From Pontibacter arcticus (GTDB lineage Bacteria > Bacteroidota > Bacteroidia > Cytophagales > Hymenobacteraceae): a stretch of 64,000 nt of DNA. The stretch is taken from assembly GCF_003284895.1 (NCBI RefSeq), contig NZ_QMDV01000001.1, positions 1,081,080-1,145,079 of the forward strand. The letters run 5' to 3'. The position numbers and the translations under genes were made by a program. The notes under the pieces were generated by a model. That model was not told where the DNA came from. It made no database searches and was given only the letters and a program-made list of their open reading frames with translations. Below, one piece after another: positions 53,114 through 62,742 of this stretch (positions are counted from its first letter, which is position 1; every line of letters begins with the position of its first letter).

Positions 53114-53195
53114 AATTTCTGTGGCCCTTGCAGTGTATTTCACCAGCAAGTTCCTGTTGGTGAAAGTATAGTTGTCGGTGAAAACACCAACAACG
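53114..53195 (-). repeat. Copy B of the 80-base dispersed repeat
   Basis: On the minus strand it reads TTGTTGGTGTTTTCACCGA, a 24-base middle containing TATACTT, CTTGCTGGTGAAATACAC and GCAAGGGC, matching copy A at 16252-16331. It lies between the convergent gldN and uvrC genes, the same type of location as copy A. The region has one weak 66-codon plus-strand frame that I do not regard as a gene. Confidence 0.7.
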
Positions 53196-53282
53196 GCGGG
53201 TTGAGGCCTGTAATTGAAAACTCTAAACAGCTTCAAAGTATAAAAACGATAGGCAAAGTATAACTTGTCTTAATTTTTATAC

Positions 53283-55091
53283 TTACGCAGTTTCGTGGAA
53301 GTGCTTGTAAAGTATAGCTGCTTTTGCTTTTCCAACTTCTGATGTTAGCTCCTGTAAACTGAGCTCTTTTAGTTTTTTAACGGACTTATACTTGGCAAGC
53401 AAGGCATTTGCGATAGTTGGTCCGATTCCTTTCACTTCCGTCAGCTCCGTTTTAAGTGTGCCGGCATCTCGCTTGCTCCTATGGAACGTAATGGCAAATC
53501 GGTGTGCTTCGTTTCTAAGCCGTTGAATCAACAGTAACGATTCAGACTTTTTATCGATGTACAACGGAAAGCTATCACCGGGGTAAAAGATTTCTTCCAG
53601 ACGTTTGGCTATCCCTACTACTGCAATTTTGCCATAAATATCGAGGTCTTTTAAAGCTTTTACAGCCATACTTAGCTGGCCTTTGCCACCGTCAATCACA
53701 ATAAGCTGGGGTAATGGCTGGTTCTCGTTTAACAGGCGCTTATACCGGCGCGTAACGATCTCGTACATCGACGCAAAGTCGTCGGGGCCAACAACTGTTT
53801 TAATATTAAAATGGCGGTAGTCTTTCTTGCTGGGTTTGCCATTTTTAAAGCAGACCATCGACGCAACCGGGTTATCTCCCTGAAAGTTGGAATTATCAAA
53901 GCATTCAATTTGGCGTGGCAGTTCTGTTAAACGTAAATCTTTTTTTAACGTCTCCAGCACACGAATTTCGCGTTGCTCACTCAGGTCTTTGTTTTTTTCC
54001 TGGCGCCCCTCCCGCTCTTTGCGCAAGTATAAAGCGTTCTTTAAAGATAAATTCAGCAGCTTGCGTTTATCACCAATCTGAGGATAAGATACGGTTACGT
54101 TATCCAGCGGAAGGCTAAGCTCAATGTTGGTAATAATCTCCCGGGATGTGCTGTCGAACTCCATGCGGAGCTGCACAATTATACTTGCCAGGATATCAGC
54201 ATCCTCCTCATCCAGTTTCTTTTCCAGCTCCACAGACTGCGTCATGATAATGGAGCCGTTCATAACTTTTAAGTAGTTAATGAAAGCACATTTTTCATTC
54301 GACGTAATGGAGAAAACATCGATATTAGTAAGCGTATTACTCACAACTGTGGACTTGGTCTGGAAATCTTCCAGCATATCCAGTTTACGCTTAAATTCAT
54401 GCGCCTGCTCAAATTGGAAGTCAGCTGCAGCTGCAGACATCTGGTCTTTAAAGTAATTTTTAGCAACAGAAAGGTTGCCCGAAAGTATGTTTCTGATTTG
54501 GGAGATGTAGTAATTATACTGCGTTTCGTCTTCTAAGGCTTCGCAGGGGCCTTTACAATTACCGATGTGATACTCTAAACAAACTTTAAACTTACCGGCA
54601 GCAATATTTTCGGGTGATAAGTTATAGGTACAGGTACGTATGGGGTAAAGCGTCCGGATAAGATCCAGGATAATGTTCATGGTAGTCACGCTGGGGTAAG
54701 GCCCAAAGTAACGCGAACCATCGTTTATCTTATTGCGGGTACTGATTACGCGTGGAAAGCGCTCGTTTACAATGCAAATGTAAGGATACGTTTTCCCGTC
54801 TTTCAGGAGGATGTTATACTTTGGCTGATATTGCTTGATGAGGTTATTTTCCAGCAGAAAGGCATCTGCCTCGGTATCAACAATAGTAAACTCAATGTGC
54901 TGGATCTGCGAAATAAGCTTCAGCGTTTTTTTATTATGTTGGGCAGAGCGATTGAAATAGGAGCTGACACGCTTCCGGATATCAATCGCTTTGCCCACAT
55001 AGATAATGCCTTTATCATCAAAAAACTTATACACACCGGGTTTATGCGGCAGGTGCGATATGGCATCTTTCAGTTTTTCGTTGGCAGGCAT
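53283..55091 (-). CDS. uvrC: Excinuclease ABC subunit C
   Basis: A 602-residue nucleotide-excision-repair nuclease. The N-terminal GIY-YIG domain is HKPGVYKFFDDKGIIYVGKA. A Cys-rich region GNCKGPCEAL follows, then the UVR segment FEQAHEFKRKLDMLEDF. The C-terminal RNase H-like domain is IECFDNSNFQGDNPVASMV, VIDGGKGQLSMA. A helix-hairpin-helix end is ELTEVKGIGPTIANALLAK. It makes both incisions around UvrB-marked lesions. It starts 12 bases after PBP1A on the minus strand, so it is in the same operon as the SprE-like gene and PBP1A. Confidence 0.96.
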   Translation of the reverse strand: MPANEKLKDAISHLPHKPGVYKFFDDKGIIYVGKAIDIRKRVSSYFNRSAQHNKKTLKLISQIQHIEFTIVDTEADAFLLENNLIKQYQPKYNILLKDGKTYPYICIVNERFPRVISTRNKINDGSRYFGPYPSVTTMNIILDLIRTLYPIRTCTYNLSPENIAAGKFKVCLEYHIGNCKGPCEALEDETQYNYYISQIRNILSGNLSVAKNYFKDQMSAAAADFQFEQAHEFKRKLDMLEDFQTKSTVVSNTLTNIDVFSITSNEKCAFINYLKVMNGSIIMTQSVELEKKLDEEDADILASIIVQLRMEFDSTSREIITNIELSLPLDNVTVSYPQIGDKRKLLNLSLKNALYLRKEREGRQEKNKDLSEQREIRVLETLKKDLRLTELPRQIECFDNSNFQGDNPVASMVCFKNGKPSKKDYRHFNIKTVVGPDDFASMYEIVTRRYKRLLNENQPLPQLIVIDGGKGQLSMAVKALKDLDIYGKIAVVGIAKRLEEIFYPGDSFPLYIDKKSESLLLIQRLRNEAHRFAITFHRSKRDAGTLKTELTEVKGIGPTIANALLAKYKSVKKLKELSLQELTSEVGKAKAAILYKHFHETA

Positions 55092-55103
55092 AGGTAAGCT
55101 TAC

Positions 55104-57404
55104 TTATATATCGGCATCAAGATCAATTTCGGTTGGCAGGTTTAAGAACTCATCCTGCTGCGCAGAATCTACAGGCATACTTCCCCCGTTAAATTTAGCA
55201 CAATCTAGTTCTACCGATAACGGCGCAGAAGGTTTAGGGAAAGGCTCTTTCGAGCGGTCCAATGTTCTGTCGGCGTATACTTTTTGCATGAAAGCGCCGT
55301 AAACCGGCATGGCAAGTTTGTTGCCCTGGCCCAGTGCTATACTTCTGAAGTGGATCGCACGATCTTCGCCGCCCACCCAGGTGCCAGCTACCAAGTCGGG
55401 AGTTATACCCATAAACCAAGCATCCGAATAGTTTTGTGTTGTACCGGTTTTGCCGCCAATCTCATTTTTAAGCCCATTGCGGTGGCGCAGACCATAGTAG
55501 GCAGTTCCGCCGGGTTCGGCGGCTGCTTTCAGCATATGCACCATCATATAAGCGGTTTCTTCGCTTAGTGCTTCTACTTTTTTAGGTGTGAACTCAGCAA
55601 TTACATTTCCGTGCTTGTCTTCGATGCGGGTGATATAGTTTGGCTCAACCCAGGTACCTCCGTTTACGAACGTACCGTAAGCGCCTACCATATCAAACAA
55701 CGTTACATCGCTGGTACCAAGTGCAAGGGCTGGTGTAGGGTCAAGTGGGGTGGTTATACCCATACGCTTGGCGGTTTTTACCAACGTTTCGGCTCCAAGT
55801 TTATTTACCAGGAACGCAGAAATAGAGTTAACAGACTCGGCTAAGGCTTTACGCAATGTAAATTTCTGGCCAGAGTACTTGTTATCTGCGTTGTTCGGGC
55901 ACCACATGGTACCATCCGGGAGTGGCACACAGTTACGCGTATCAATGGCTTCGTAGCATGGGTAGTAGCCGTTTTCGATGGCGGCAGTATAAAGGAACGG
56001 CTTAAACGTAGAACCAGGCTGGCGCGCACCCTGTTTTACGTGGTCATACTTAAAGTGCTTGTAATTAATACCACCTACCCAGGCTTTAATATGGCCTGTC
56101 TGAGGTTCCATTGCCATAAAGCCGAGCTGCAGGAAGTGTTTGTAATACTTAAGTGAATCCATCGGGCTCATGAGGCGTTCCTCTTCTCCGTTCCAGGTAA
56201 ACACTTTCATTTTTATTTTCTTGTTGAGGTAGAAATTGATAGAGTCTGTATTTCCATCAAAACGCTCGTTTAGCTTGCGGTAGCGGTCGGTACGTTTGAT
56301 CGCTAAATCTGCGAAGTTTTTAATTTCCTGGTTGTTACGATCTACCCACGGGTTGCGGCCTTTCCAGTGCTCAAAGAAGGCTTGCTGGCGATCCTTCATG
56401 TGCGTTGCCATGGCTTCTTCGGCGTAGCGTTGCATCCGTGAGTCAATTGTTGTGTAGATTTTCAGGCCATCGGCATATAAGTCGTAGCCATGTTCGCGTG
56501 CCCATTTTAAAATGGACTTTGCAGCCTCGGTACGGAAGTATGGAGCCATACCAATGTTCTGGTTTTCGACGCTATACTTTAGTTTGATGTCTTTTTCTTT
56601 TAGAGCAGTATACTCAGCTTCTGGCAGCAGATCATACTTTACCATCTGCGACAGCACCACATTTCGGCGGCGTTTTGAGTTTTCTGGGTTCTGAATCGGA
56701 CTATAATAAGTAGGAGCTTTCAGCAGGCCAACTAAAACGGCCGATTCTTCTACCTTCAGGTCCTGGGGCTTTTTGTTGAAGAATGTTTTAGCAGCCACTT
56801 TTACACCAAACGCGTTGCTTCCGAAATCTACTGTGTTCAGGTACATCAGCATGATTTCTTTTTTGGTGTAGTTGCGCTCCAGTTTGATGGCCATGATCCA
56901 TTCTTTGGTTTTCAGAATGAGCATCCGCAGGCCGGGTACATCGTTTAGCAAGCCGCCATTTAATTCTTCGGAACGGGTACTGAACAGGTTTTTGGCAACC
57001 TGCTGCGTAAGCGTACTGCCCCCGCCTTTCGACTGGCCAGTAAGCACAGAGGTAACAACGCGCGCGGTTGCTTCAGCATCAATGCCGGAGTGTTCCTCAA
57101 AGCGGATATCTTCTATAGCAACCAAAGCGTTCACCAGGTTCTCCGGCAACTCATCATACTCTACAGGCGAGCGGTTTTCGCGGAAGTATTTACCGAGCAG
57201 TTCGTTATCGGCAGAGTATAACTCCGAAGCCAATTCGCTTTTCGGGTTTTCGAGGGTACGCAGGTTAGGCAACTCTCCAAACAGGTTCAGGAAGTTGGCA
57301 CTCACAGCAAATACATAGAGCACAAATGCAACAAAGCCGCACACAAACAGCAGCCATAAAGTTGAAACAACTTTAGGATAAATTTTCTCTTGACGAGTAG
57401 TCAT
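55104..57404 (-). CDS. Class A penicillin-binding protein 1A
   Basis: A 766-residue bifunctional peptidoglycan synthase. A transmembrane anchor is at about 14-37. The glycosyltransferase GT51 domain has catalytic Glu98 in VAIEDIRFEEHSG, plus GGSTLTQQVAKNLF and the KLERNYTKKEIMLMYLNTV segment. The transpeptidase has SxxK GSTFKP, SVNS and KTGT in GGKTGTTQNYSDAW. It polymerises and cross-links the cell wall. It starts 4 bases after the stop of the SprE-like gene, so the two are tightly coupled. Confidence 0.95.
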   Translation of the reverse strand: MTTRQEKIYPKVVSTLWLLFVCGFVAFVLYVFAVSANFLNLFGELPNLRTLENPKSELASELYSADNELLGKYFRENRSPVEYDELPENLVNALVAIEDIRFEEHSGIDAEATARVVTSVLTGQSKGGGSTLTQQVAKNLFSTRSEELNGGLLNDVPGLRMLILKTKEWIMAIKLERNYTKKEIMLMYLNTVDFGSNAFGVKVAAKTFFNKKPQDLKVEESAVLVGLLKAPTYYSPIQNPENSKRRRNVVLSQMVKYDLLPEAEYTALKEKDIKLKYSVENQNIGMAPYFRTEAAKSILKWAREHGYDLYADGLKIYTTIDSRMQRYAEEAMATHMKDRQQAFFEHWKGRNPWVDRNNQEIKNFADLAIKRTDRYRKLNERFDGNTDSINFYLNKKIKMKVFTWNGEEERLMSPMDSLKYYKHFLQLGFMAMEPQTGHIKAWVGGINYKHFKYDHVKQGARQPGSTFKPFLYTAAIENGYYPCYEAIDTRNCVPLPDGTMWCPNNADNKYSGQKFTLRKALAESVNSISAFLVNKLGAETLVKTAKRMGITTPLDPTPALALGTSDVTLFDMVGAYGTFVNGGTWVEPNYITRIEDKHGNVIAEFTPKKVEALSEETAYMMVHMLKAAAEPGGTAYYGLRHRNGLKNEIGGKTGTTQNYSDAWFMGITPDLVAGTWVGGEDRAIHFRSIALGQGNKLAMPVYGAFMQKVYADRTLDRSKEPFPKPSAPLSVELDCAKFNGGSMPVDSAQQDEFLNLPTEIDLDADI

Positions 57405-57408
57405 GTAA

Positions 57409-60243
57409 TTAGTAATTGTTTTTGAAGAAAGCCAGGTACGTTTCTACATCCTTCTTCTGCATAAATTTTTGATAGTTAGCAGAAGAGATAACAAAGGTAG
57501 TAAATTCTACGCCTCTGATTCTACCTACCGGTGCCTGGGCTGTCATTTGTTTTATCCGGAAAGATTGAGCCACTTTCAGATCGGTAAAAGCGCGCATTAC
57601 CAACATGGTTTTTCCTTCGGCAAAGGCGACAGATTCTACCTGCAAATTCTGGGCCCGGAAATAGGTGTTGTTATACTTGGTATACTTTGGCTGCACCTCT
57701 TTAAATGCAGGCGCATCTGTCGGGTAGATCATTACAAAATAGTAGGCCGAATCTGGCGTTGCTTGATAAGCCAGTTCATCTTCTATAGTAGCAGGCTCCT
57801 CAGCAGCAACAGTTTCCGATGATGGTGCTTCAGGCAATTCTTCTGAAATTGTTTCTGCTGGTTGCTGCGCTGGTGTTACCTCGGCTGTTGCTGGCAATGG
57901 CTGGTTCGGAGTGGTTTTCTCTGCTGCAGGCTGGGGCTTGGGGGTCGACGTAGCAGAAGCGGCCAGTTGTTGATTTACCTTTTCTTCGGGCGTTAAAGCT
58001 GCAGTTGGCTGTTGCATCGGCGCTGGCTTTGGTGGTGCCTGGTCGCGGAGTTGGTTACGCTCTTCCAGGGAAGTATAACTAGCCAGCAAGGTATTTACTT
58101 TCGGCAACAGTGTGCTGTTGGGATACTGATTCTGGAAACGCAGCAATTGCTGGCGCAGCATCTCAGGCTTTTGGGTACGGGCAACCAGCATCGCCTCTAA
58201 GTATGCTATCTTATCCGGAATATCGTTTAACGGATACAGGCTGGCAACTTTGTTCAAGAGTGCAGTTGCTTTCTGATAGTCCTGTGCCTCATAATATGTA
58301 TAAGCTGAATCGTAAAGAATATGTGCGTCTAAGTTCTCCAGTGCGTTTTTCGACATATAAGCCGGATCATCAACCAAACGCGCATAAATAGAGCTTGGGT
58401 ATTGCTGCTTTATCTTCGTATAGTAAGCCTGTTTCTGAGCCTCGTCATTTCTGGCGTACAGCAAGTATAAACTGTAGCTGGTTTCGGCTGCGTGCTCGGT
58501 GTTTGGGAATCTTCTGAGTAATTCCTCGAAGGTTTTGGTTGCCTTTGCCGGGTCTTTTAGTTTTTGGCTGTAAATATTACCCAGGTTAAATAACGCTTCT
58601 TCCACTTGCTTTTCGGAGCGTTGCAGATCAGCAGTAGACAGCGGAATGTTCTGTAGGTAAGCTTGCACTTGCGCCTGCATACGTGCTTCCGGGCTAACCT
58701 GTACTGTATCGGTTGGTTCAGTTTGTTCGGCTTGGGCTATAGGAGTCTGTTGTGTTGCTTCGCCCCTGATTCTTGTTCGCCAGAAATCCTGTGAAGGCCT
58801 GTTGCCCCAGCGCCGCTGAAACTCAGAACGTGCCGATGCCATAGCGGTTGGGTTATCAAAATAGAAAACACCTGTACTGTTAGCTGCTGTTGCAAAAGCA
58901 TCGCCGTTGCGGTTTGCCAGGGTGCTGCTTCGGCGTTGTGGGGTATTTTGCTGCTGCAGTTGTTGGGCTGTAAACGCTTGCTGTACAGAATCCTCCCGCT
59001 GTACCAATTGCTGTACCAGCGCCATGCGTTCAGCTTCGCTTAGTTTTGCCAACCGTTGCAGGCTGTCCTGAGTTTGGATGGTAGTATAGTTCTGCACAAA
59101 TTCACCAAGTATGGTGCGGCGTTCCTGTACAACTTCAAAGTCCTGGGCTTGTTGCGGGTATACTTGTACGGCACTGTCGTAATAAGCTTCGGCCAGGTCA
59201 TACTTGTTCAGGTTCTCAAAGTATACTTCACCGGCCAAACAGTAACTATAAGCCCGTTGGTTTGGTAAAGCGCCGGGCGTTTTCAGGGATTGTTTGAGAT
59301 AAGCAAGGCCCTGATCATATTGTTTCTGCCTGAACTCGAATTGCGCCATTTCATAATAGATCTTGTCGCGGTATTCCTTGTTCTTTTCATCTTTCAGGAG
59401 CCTTTGGTAATAGCCCGCAATGCGCTCCATGTCCTGGTTATTGGTCAGTTCAGTTACCTGCCCTAAGTTCAGCCTGCTGAAAAAGCCGAGATCGTAAGGT
59501 GGGTTGCGTTTCAGGATGGCGCTGTAATGTTGGTAGGCTTCTTTGTCTTGTTTAGTAGCTTCGTAAAGTTGGGCCAGCGTGAAACGTGCCCTCGATTCAG
59601 CATCTTTTTCTTCGAAGTTCGGAATAGAAAGTGCCAGGTTTTGAATGACAGCAGTTGTATCGCCTAAGATGCGGTGGTATTGCGCACGCGCCAGGTAAAG
59701 TTCGCGGGCGTTAGCCTTGTTGAGTCTCTCCTTGCGAAGGTATTCGGATACCGACTGCGCGTTATCCATCTCCTCTAACTTCAGGAAGGTGCGCATTAGC
59801 CAGACCAGCGCTTCGTGCTGGGTATCTTTATCCGGGCTGGATGTATTTACGAATTTAAACGTCTTGGCTGCATCGTTAAAATCAAGCTGGTAAAAACGGG
59901 CTTTGCCGATGAGCAGGTAACATTCATCGATCCACTTGCTGTTTTTGTGCCACTGTATTGGAAACGACGCTTTTTTAACGACATCTTCTAAGTCGGCAGC
60001 AGCGGCTTTAGCTGTAACCGAGTCCAGCACGGGGTAAAGTGGCAACACCTGGCTGTAATCATACACCATCTTATCCTGCACGGCCTTTTCCACGGCATTC
60101 ATCTTTTCGCGGCCCAGAAAGTAGCCATTATAGTGCGCAGTAGTATTATGGTAGGCTTTGCTAAGCGGGTTCTTGCGCTCTACAGAACACGAAGAAAACA
60201 GCAGTATAAGCGCTGTAAATACAAGGAGGGCGTATTTGTTCAA
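57409..60243 (-). CDS. sprE: T9SS TPR lipoprotein, SprE/PorW-like
   Basis: About 944 residues using a TTG start at 60243, which gives a perfect lipoprotein signal MNKYALLVFTALILLFSSCS. No ATG is available, and the more distal TTG at 60336 adds 31 residues ahead of that signal. After the lipid Cys comes SKAYHNTTAHYNGYFLGREK, the family hallmark, then many TPR-like helical repeats, a Gln/Pro-rich low-complexity stretch (about 770-860) and a C-terminal compact domain ending FAFFKNNY-like aromatic residues. SprE/PorW is needed for type IX secretion and is thought to connect the Sov translocon with the GldK/GldN ring. First gene of the operon with PBP1A and uvrC. Confidence 0.85.
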   Translation of the reverse strand: MNKYALLVFTALILLFSSCSVERKNPLSKAYHNTTAHYNGYFLGREKMNAVEKAVQDKMVYDYSQVLPLYPVLDSVTAKAAAADLEDVVKKASFPIQWHKNSKWIDECYLLIGKARFYQLDFNDAAKTFKFVNTSSPDKDTQHEALVWLMRTFLKLEEMDNAQSVSEYLRKERLNKANARELYLARAQYHRILGDTTAVIQNLALSIPNFEEKDAESRARFTLAQLYEATKQDKEAYQHYSAILKRNPPYDLGFFSRLNLGQVTELTNNQDMERIAGYYQRLLKDEKNKEYRDKIYYEMAQFEFRQKQYDQGLAYLKQSLKTPGALPNQRAYSYCLAGEVYFENLNKYDLAEAYYDSAVQVYPQQAQDFEVVQERRTILGEFVQNYTTIQTQDSLQRLAKLSEAERMALVQQLVQREDSVQQAFTAQQLQQQNTPQRRSSTLANRNGDAFATAANSTGVFYFDNPTAMASARSEFQRRWGNRPSQDFWRTRIRGEATQQTPIAQAEQTEPTDTVQVSPEARMQAQVQAYLQNIPLSTADLQRSEKQVEEALFNLGNIYSQKLKDPAKATKTFEELLRRFPNTEHAAETSYSLYLLYARNDEAQKQAYYTKIKQQYPSSIYARLVDDPAYMSKNALENLDAHILYDSAYTYYEAQDYQKATALLNKVASLYPLNDIPDKIAYLEAMLVARTQKPEMLRQQLLRFQNQYPNSTLLPKVNTLLASYTSLEERNQLRDQAPPKPAPMQQPTAALTPEEKVNQQLAASATSTPKPQPAAEKTTPNQPLPATAEVTPAQQPAETISEELPEAPSSETVAAEEPATIEDELAYQATPDSAYYFVMIYPTDAPAFKEVQPKYTKYNNTYFRAQNLQVESVAFAEGKTMLVMRAFTDLKVAQSFRIKQMTAQAPVGRIRGVEFTTFVISSANYQKFMQKKDVETYLAFFKNNY

Positions 60244-60560
60244 GGTAGTTATAGGTGCAGGAAGTATAAATATAAAGTATAAACGTGATTGCCTGCCGGA
60301 AAAGTATGAGCCCGGAACCGTTATAAGGCGCTGCAATCGTACAATTTAACGGGTTTTCTCCTACAAAAATACAATATTCTGGAAATACTTGTATGCATGG
60401 CAGGCTGGCTTATACTTAGAACTATACTAACGGGAGTTTGGTTTCAGGATAGCATTACAGTTAAGATAACGTGAAAGTGCCGGAAATACTGAAAGTATAT
60501 TGGCGCTTTTACTGCGTATACCAACTTAAAAAGCAGTAGTTTTGCAAATTGTACAGAAGT
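60244..60560. other. Divergent promoter region between sprE-like and ATP synthase operons
   Basis: Contains several AAGTATA/TATACTT words (about 60262, 60275, 60301, 60411 and 60492) and the -7-like TAGTTTTG at 60537-60544. No ORF. Confidence 0.4.
60537..60544 (+). promoter_or_regulatory. Candidate -7 box of the atp operon
   Basis: TAGTTTTG matches TAnnTTTG and lies 16 bases before the atpZ ATG at 60561. No good -33 box at the expected distance, so it is tentative. Confidence 0.3.
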
Positions 60561-60800
60561 ATGGAAAAGCCTTCAGAAGAAAACAAGACTGAAAAGACAC
60601 AGCGCGAAAGTATAAAACCTTACGTGAAATACTCGGGACTTGCTTTTCAGATGATCGGAGCACTGGTACTGGCAGCCTGGGGCGGCAAACAACTGGATGC
60701 GTGGGCTGGCAACGATAAACCCTGGTTTATGATAAGCTTGCTTTTGCTGGCAGTTATATCAACCACGTTGCTCACCATACTTTCCATTACTAAAAAATAA
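60561..60800 (+). CDS. atpZ: ATP synthase accessory protein AtpZ
   Basis: A 79-residue protein from ATG 60561 (the TTG at 60549 adds four residues). A charged N-terminus precedes two transmembrane helices (KYSGLAFQMIGALVLAAWGG, WFMISLLLLAVISTTLLTI). It belongs to the AtpZ/AtpI-type small proteins encoded ahead of F-type ATP synthase subunits, with proposed roles in c-ring assembly or Mg transport. First gene of the operon. Confidence 0.85.
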   Translation: MEKPSEENKTEKTQRESIKPYVKYSGLAFQMIGALVLAAWGGKQLDAWAGNDKPWFMISLLLLAVISTTLLTILSITKK

Positions 60801-60806
60801 TTGCGC

Positions 60807-61190
60807 GTGAAATTTTACAGAAACCTCGTTGTACTGACTATCGTTTGTGCCGGAGTTATACTGCTGTTGCTCGAGTTTACAGGTAGTTTACTTATAAACG
60901 AGTACATCTGGCATATGCTGGGTTTCTTTGTGTTTGTAACCGCGTTTACTTATTACATTTGCAGTCTGGGGTATAAACACGATAAAGAGAACTACCAGGT
61001 ATACCATTTCAGTTCAATGGGTTTCCGGATGGTTTTGTGTATAGGTGTAGTATTTGCCTATGCCTACTTTAAGGGAGAAAATAAGCTTCAGTTCGTTTTC
61101 AACTTCTTTGTGTTATATTTCCTGTATACTGGGTTTGAAATTTACAGTTTGTTGGCTAACTTGCGCCCGCATTTGAAAGAGCAGAATTAA
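60807..61190 (+). CDS. AtpI-like ATP synthase-associated membrane protein
   Basis: A 128-residue protein, most likely starting at GTG 60807 (MKFYRN...), 6 bases after atpZ; a TTG at 60801 is the alternative. Four hydrophobic segments (about 6-26, 33-53, 70-88 and 96-116) make it an integral membrane protein of the type found between atpZ and atpB in Bacteroidota. Sequence conservation is low; assignment rests mainly on position and topology. Confidence 0.7.
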   Translation: MKFYRNLVVLTIVCAGVILLLLEFTGSLLINEYIWHMLGFFVFVTAFTYYICSLGYKHDKENYQVYHFSSMGFRMVLCIGVVFAYAYFKGENKLQFVFNFFVLYFLYTGFEIYSLLANLRPHLKEQN

Positions 61191-61233
61191 AGGTTGATTT
61201 TGTTGATTAAAACTTGCTATTAAATCATTCTTA

Positions 61234-62274
61234 ATGAAGAGGTTATTAGTTTTATTGTTTGCGTTTCTGACAGTAACAGCATCTTTTGCATCTGAAACAG
61301 CCGAAGGTGGCAAATTTGAGCCAGGTCCGCTTATTCAGCATCACATTGCAGATGATTACAAGTGGGAGTTCGCGCATGGCGTAGATTTGTACCTACCTGT
61401 TATTTTGTTTGATAATGGCTCTTTAAATGTATTCTCGTCAAAAAACTTCTATAACGAGAATCATGAAGTAGTGCCTTATAATGGCTATGTCATGAGCCAC
61501 GGCCATATTTACCGTGCTGATGCAGCTGGCAACGCTTCTGAAGACAAAGCCGGCCTGTATGATATCTCTATTACAAAGAACGTAGCTTCCTTGTTTATTA
61601 GTGTGGCGCTTTTATTCCTGATATTTATGACGGTAGCAGGTCGCTACAAGAAAAGCGCAGGCAAAGCCCCATCTGGTATTCAGTCTTTCTTTGAGCCGAT
61701 CATTATTTTTGTGCGTGATGAAATAGCGAAAGCGAACATTGGTCCTAAATATGAGCGCTACATGCCCTACCTGCTTACTGTGTTCTTTTTTATCTGGTTT
61801 AACAACCTGCTGGGCTTGATGCCGGGTGGTGCTAACTTAACCGGTAACATCGCAGTAACATTGGTGCTTGCTGTTTTAACATTGCTTATTACAGTGTTCA
61901 GCGGAACAAAATCATATTGGGGCCACATTTTCGCAACGCCAGGTGTGCCACGTTGGTTAGCTCCGATCATGATCCCGGTTGAATTGATCGGTATCCTGAC
62001 AAAGCCTTTCTCTCTGATGGTTCGACTTTTTGCGAACATCACAGCAGGTCACATCATCATCCTTTCGTTGTTCAGCTTAATTTTCATTTTTGAAAGTATG
62101 GCAGTAGCTCCGCTAAGCGTAGCGTTTGCTATCTTCATGTTCTTCCTGGAGCTGTTCGTTGCATTGCTGCAGGCTTATATCTTTACGCTGCTTTCTGCTA
62201 TGTACTTTGGTGGTGCAGTAGAAGAGCACGACCATGTAGATGACATGGGCCATGGCGACGGTGTACATCATTAA
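61234..62274 (+). CDS. atpB: F-type ATP synthase subunit a
   Basis: A 346-residue membrane subunit forming the proton half-channels. An N-terminal signal-like segment (VTASFASE) is followed by a long extracytoplasmic region with many His, as in other Bacteroidota subunit a. The C-terminal core carries NNLLGLMPGGANLTGN, PIMIPVELIGILTKPFSLMV and RLFANITAGHIII with the essential Arg, then FVALLQAYIFTLLSAMYF. The C-terminus is His/Asp-rich (EEHDHVDDMGHGDGVHH). Confidence 0.95.
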   Translation: MKRLLVLLFAFLTVTASFASETAEGGKFEPGPLIQHHIADDYKWEFAHGVDLYLPVILFDNGSLNVFSSKNFYNENHEVVPYNGYVMSHGHIYRADAAGNASEDKAGLYDISITKNVASLFISVALLFLIFMTVAGRYKKSAGKAPSGIQSFFEPIIIFVRDEIAKANIGPKYERYMPYLLTVFFFIWFNNLLGLMPGGANLTGNIAVTLVLAVLTLLITVFSGTKSYWGHIFATPGVPRWLAPIMIPVELIGILTKPFSLMVRLFANITAGHIIILSLFSLIFIFESMAVAPLSVAFAIFMFFLELFVALLQAYIFTLLSAMYFGGAVEEHDHVDDMGHGDGVHH

Positions 62275-62292
62275 TCTGTTTTTATTTTTTAA

Positions 62293-62568
<276 letters not shown>

Positions 62569-62619
62569 TTACCATTAAAGAAATCGAAGGCTAACAAGCC
62601 TTTGCTTCTACTGATCTCT

Positions 62620-62642
62620 CGTCCGGGCGCATGGCCCGGACG
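62620..62642 (+). ncRNA. GC-rich hairpin between atpE and atpF
   Basis: CGTCCGGGC / GCCCGGACG, perfect 9-bp stem, 5-base loop, no T-run. It sits in the unusually long 174-base atpE-atpF gap inside an otherwise tight operon. It may stabilise the upstream atpE message or cause partial termination. Confidence 0.5.
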
Positions 62643-62742
62643 CTGAGGTCAAAAACACAACACATAGTACGGTTATAGAATTAGAGGCTGCCCTGATAAG
62701 TGCAGTAATTATAAAAGAAACTACTATTCAACTTTATACACA

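Noticed and set aside
53063..53263. A 66-codon plus-strand frame after gldN
   Set aside because: It overlaps the terminator tail and the dispersed repeat and has no protein character.
62620..62642. Considered as an intrinsic terminator
   Set aside because: No T-run follows and essential atp genes lie downstream, so full termination is unlikely.
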